A stretch of 7,380 bases of DNA from positions 1-7,380 of the forward strand of contig JBOHNM010000182.1 in assembly GCA_050730675.1 (NCBI GenBank). Reading direction: 5' to 3'. This DNA is from JBOHNM01 sp050730675 (lineage in GTDB: Bacteria > Planctomycetota > Phycisphaerae > Phycisphaerales > UBA1924). The translations under genes and the position numbers were made by a program. The notes beneath the pieces are model-generated. The model was not told the DNA's origin, did no database searches, and saw nothing but the letters and a program-made list of their open reading frames with translations. How positions within the stretch are numbered: position 1 is the stretch's first letter; the number at the start of each line of letters is the position of its first letter. Of this stretch, positions 5,470-7,380 are shown one piece after another.

Positions 5470-6801
5470 TCAGTTTTGTTCGGGGTTGCCCGGATCCAGC
5501 TTCTCGATCTGCGCGATCGTGTCGTCGGTGTCGCCACCTACGATGCGGTCGATGAAGGCGGCAGGGTTGTCCAGATCGCTGGCGTCGGGAATCAGGTCTG
5601 GGTGTGCCCAGACCCCGTCGCGCTTATCCACGCCGACCGCGTCGGTGAGTCGCCGCCACAGGTCGGCCGCCTCGCGCAGCTTGCGCGGACGCAGCTCCAG
5701 GCCCACCAGGGTGCTGAATGTCTGCTCGGCGGGGCCGCCCGTCGCGCGGCGTCGGCGCAGTGTTTCGCTGAGCGCCGCTGTCGCCGGGATGCGTTCACCC
5801 AGTGCGTCGGTCACCACGGTCTGCACCCAGCCCTCGACCAGAGCGAGCATTGTTTCCAGGCGCTCCAGTGCCTGCTCCTGCTGCGGTGTGGTCTTCGGCT
5901 CGAAAATGCCTTGGGAGAGAATCTGTTCCATATCGGACGGATCGTTGAGCGAGGCGGGGTTGAAGCCGCGGGCGGCCTCTTCGATGGCACTCATGTCGAT
6001 GGTGATGCCCTTGGCGTACTGCTCGAGGGTGTCCAGCAGTCGGATGGTCAACCAACCCACGCCACTGAATAGACGGTGGTGCGCGGCCTCCCGGGCGGCC
6101 AGGAAGGTCATGATCTCGCTCTTGGATTGTTCAAGTCCCTCGGAGAACGCCTCAATGGCGGCGGGTAACAGGGCTGCGGTGCCCTTCGGGCCCAACGGCA
6201 GCCCGATGTCGGTGGAGGTCAATACCTCTCGTGACAGCTGTCCGAGGGCCTGGCCCAGTTGGGATCCGAAGGCCATGCCGCCCATCTGGGTCATCATGCC
6301 CAGGAGCGGGCCGGCCATGCTCTGGGCCTCTTCCGGCAGGTTCGCCGCCCACATGCCTGAAATCTGTTCGGCGACAGGATCGACGAGCCGCTTCCAGGTC
6401 TCCAGGGTGTTGTCCACCCAATCGGTCGCCGTCCACGCCGCGGTACGGGTTGCGCCGGCGGGTAATGCGGTGGCGCCATCGAGCCAGGTATCGGCGAGGT
6501 GCACCGCGTCGGTGATAGCGGATGTGGTGCCCTCGGTAATGGGGGCGACGAAACCAATTGAACTGGAGGCCAGTTGACGGGCGATGTCGTAGTTGACCGG
6601 GCCGGCAGGACTTCCGCTGGCCGCACCGGCGGCCGCGCCGCTGAACATCTGACCCAGTTGGGTGAAGATCTGACCGAGGTCGGCGGGATTGAATCCACCA
6701 GATCCCAAGCCGAAGGGGTCACCCGACGAGCCACGGCCGCCATCGCCCCGCTCGCGGTCGGGGTCGTCGCCAGAAGCGAATCCAAAGGGAAGGTCGGCCA
6801 T
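5470..6801 (-). CDS. Rv3195-like zincin-fold protein (DUF2342 / putative zinc-dependent metalloprotease)
   Basis: A 443-residue protein of the actinobacterial family annotated as putative hydrolase, zincin_2 or zinc-dependent metalloprotease. The N-terminus is low-complexity and Gly/Asp-rich (residues 5-36), then FNPADLGQIFTQLGQMFSG (37-55), a typical family opening. A helical core follows. The predicted metal region is AREAAHHRLF (236-245), where the zincin HExxH appears as RExxH with a second His at 242; LVEGWV (321-326) supplies a candidate acidic ligand at E323. The first canonical His is therefore absent, so proteolysis should not be assumed. No signal peptide is seen. The start at 6801 has GGAG just upstream (minus strand GTGGAGAT then ATG). 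It follows the DCC gene by 68 bp and precedes the E1-like gene by 81 bp. The neighbouring order matches Rv3195-Rv3196-Rv3197. Confidence 0.88.
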   Translation of the reverse strand: MADLPFGFASGDDPDRERGDGGRGSSGDPFGLGSGGFNPADLGQIFTQLGQMFSGAAAGAASGSPAGPVNYDIARQLASSSIGFVAPITEGTTSAITDAVHLADTWLDGATALPAGATRTAAWTATDWVDNTLETWKRLVDPVAEQISGMWAANLPEEAQSMAGPLLGMMTQMGGMAFGSQLGQALGQLSREVLTSTDIGLPLGPKGTAALLPAAIEAFSEGLEQSKSEIMTFLAAREAAHHRLFSGVGWLTIRLLDTLEQYAKGITIDMSAIEEAARGFNPASLNDPSDMEQILSQGIFEPKTTPQQEQALERLETMLALVEGWVQTVVTDALGERIPATAALSETLRRRRATGGPAEQTFSTLVGLELRPRKLREAADLWRRLTDAVGVDKRDGVWAHPDLIPDASDLDNPAAFIDRIVGGDTDDTIAQIEKLDPGNPEQN

Positions 6802-6830
6802 ATCTCCACGGTACCGCCGGTAGATGCGAA

Positions 6831-6840
6831 CGTGATCACG
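6831..6840. promoter_or_regulatory. 10-bp palindrome CGTGATCACG upstream of the zincin gene
   Basis: A perfect 10-bp palindrome lies 30 bp upstream of the zincin start, in the 68-bp gap after the DCC gene. A second perfect palindrome with the same TGATCA core lies in the divergent region (GCTGATCAGC, 7318-7327). Position and symmetry suggest a dimeric regulator site, but palindromes this short can occur by chance. Confidence 0.22.
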
Positions 6841-6869
6841 CTGTCGGCGTAATCCTGTTTCGCAGTGGG

Positions 6870-7286
6870 TCAGGCCAGGAAACGTGCGCGAACCTCGGGC
6901 GGGGGCACGGGGCAGGTGTCGTACTGGCCGAATACCCGGTATCGGGTGCGTGCCACCAGCCTATAAAGAGTGTCACGGACGGGCCGGGGGACCAGTCGCG
7001 CGATGAGCGAGGCCCGCCTGGTGCCCCCCAGATAGTCGATGACGCATAACACTGCGTCGGAGCGGATGTGAATTTGTTCGACGGGCTCACCCGGGTTGTC
7101 GACGATCACGAACGAGTCGACGCCGACGAGCTCGGGGTGCCGCTCGATGACCTGCCTGCCGTACTCGCTGTCGAGCGCCGCGAACCGCATCGTCCCGACC
7201 TTGTCGGCACGCAGGATCTTCTTCACCGCACCGTTGCACAGTGCGCATACACCGTCGTACAGCAGGACGGGGGCATGCTCGTTCAT
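6870..7286 (-). CDS. DCC-family (DUF393) thiol-disulfide oxidoreductase-like protein
   Basis: A 138-residue single-domain protein, the usual length for this family. The family name comes from the D-x-x-C-x-x-C motif, seen here as YDGVCALCN (residues 10-18, cysteines C14 and C17), a thioredoxin-like redox pair. Later family landmarks are the acidic and aromatic middle (ALDSEYGRQV, 37-46), RDTLYRLVARTRYRVFG (104-120) and the C-terminal TCPVPPP (124-130). The substrate is unknown; the protein probably acts as a cytosolic thiol-disulfide exchanger, as no signal peptide or membrane segment is present. The start at 7286 is backed by a good ribosome binding site (GGAGG four bases before the ATG on the minus strand). 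It is the first gene of the minus-strand cluster and diverges from the gene beginning at 7348. It sits between the Rv3194c-like and Rv3195-like genes, which I recall as adjacent in M. tuberculosis. Confidence 0.93.
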   Translation of the reverse strand: MNEHAPVLLYDGVCALCNGAVKKILRADKVGTMRFAALDSEYGRQVIERHPELVGVDSFVIVDNPGEPVEQIHIRSDAVLCVIDYLGGTRRASLIARLVPRPVRDTLYRLVARTRYRVFGQYDTCPVPPPEVRARFLA

Positions 7287-7347
7287 CGAACCTCCACCAC
7301 GAGAGTACCGGCGGGGTGCTGATCAGCCATTGCCATAAGGTGGCGGG
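7287..7347. promoter_or_regulatory. Divergent intergenic region between the DCC gene and the Rv3194c-like gene
   Basis: These 61 bases separate two start codons facing away from each other, so promoters for both genes are expected here or within the flanking coding DNA. Visible elements are ribosome binding sites on each side (GGAGG before 7286 on the minus strand, AAGG at 7337-7340 for the + strand) and the palindrome GCTGATCAGC (7318-7327). I could not assign convincing -35 and -10 pairs. Confidence 0.35.
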
Positions 7348-7380
7348 ATGAATCGCCGCGTAGCGACGTTGCTGGTCGCG
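7348..7380 (+). CDS. Start of Rv3194c-like PDZ/Lon-type (S16) membrane-anchored protease (partial at window edge)
   Basis: Only the first 11 codons are visible, reading MNRRVATLLVA, preceded by AAGG with a 7-base gap. This resembles the opening of Rv3194c from M. tuberculosis as I recall it (MNRR followed by a hydrophobic stretch). In that family the protein is held in the membrane by an N-terminal segment and carries a PDZ domain and a Lon-type protease domain. Arg-Arg followed by a run of hydrophobic residues is consistent with a signal anchor. Its divergent position beside the Rv3195-like cluster matches the M. tuberculosis order, which is the main support. The identity rests on synteny and a short match, so it remains provisional. 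Confidence 0.65.
   Translation, partial: MNRRVATLLVA

Noticed and set aside
5201..6577. A 458-codon + strand open frame over the zincin and E1-like genes
   Set aside because: It is antisense to two recognisable genes, is very rich in Ser and Arg, shows no domain, and has the character of a high-GC codon-bias shadow.

Overview
The window joins two parts that do not look as if they belong together. Positions 1 to about 720 carry the 3' half of a class II DAHP synthase gene (aroG-type, + strand). Its protein reads like the alphaproteobacterial or plant branch of the family, not the mycobacterial AroG. From about position 720 to the end the DNA is clearly mycobacterial. It matches the gene order known around Rv3194c-Rv3195-Rv3196-Rv3197 in Mycobacterium tuberculosis, with extra gene copies typical of a non-tuberculous Mycobacterium or Mycobacteroides. 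I cannot name the species.

Layout, right to left along the minus strand: a short DCC/DUF393 thiol-disulfide oxidoreductase-like protein (6870-7286); an Rv3195-like zincin-fold protein (5470-6801); an Rv3196-like, E1/ThiF-related 'TOMM leader peptide-binding' protein with a four-cysteine zinc site (4510-5388); then a tandem array of ABC1/UbiB-type atypical kinases. The array has two complete copies (3099-4442 and 1719-3050) and a third (721-1656) that is cut off just after its DFG motif. At the right edge the first 11 codons of a divergent + strand gene (7348 onward) match the start of the Rv3194c-type PDZ protease. The gaps are small (48-81 bp), so the minus-strand genes may be co-transcribed. 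However, both complete kinases have the same promoter-like element (TTGTCA, 18 bp, CATGAT) ending 6-7 bp before the ATG, which suggests individual, possibly leaderless transcription.

The third kinase loses homology to its siblings at about position 720-735 and then runs tail to tail into the DAHP synthase gene. No insertion sequence, integrase or tRNA is visible. An assembly or cloning chimera is the simplest explanation, and a genuine rearrangement or transfer is the alternative. Anything inferred across this point should be treated with caution.

Functionally, the mycobacterial part combines an orphan E1-like protein (no YcaO partner in view), a protease-like zincin, a thiol-disulfide protein and multiplied atypical kinases. 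The natural role of this set is not established, and the multiplied kinases are the most distinctive biological feature. No gene-free stretch exceeds 300 bp. I saw no tRNA, rRNA, CRISPR array or insertion sequence.
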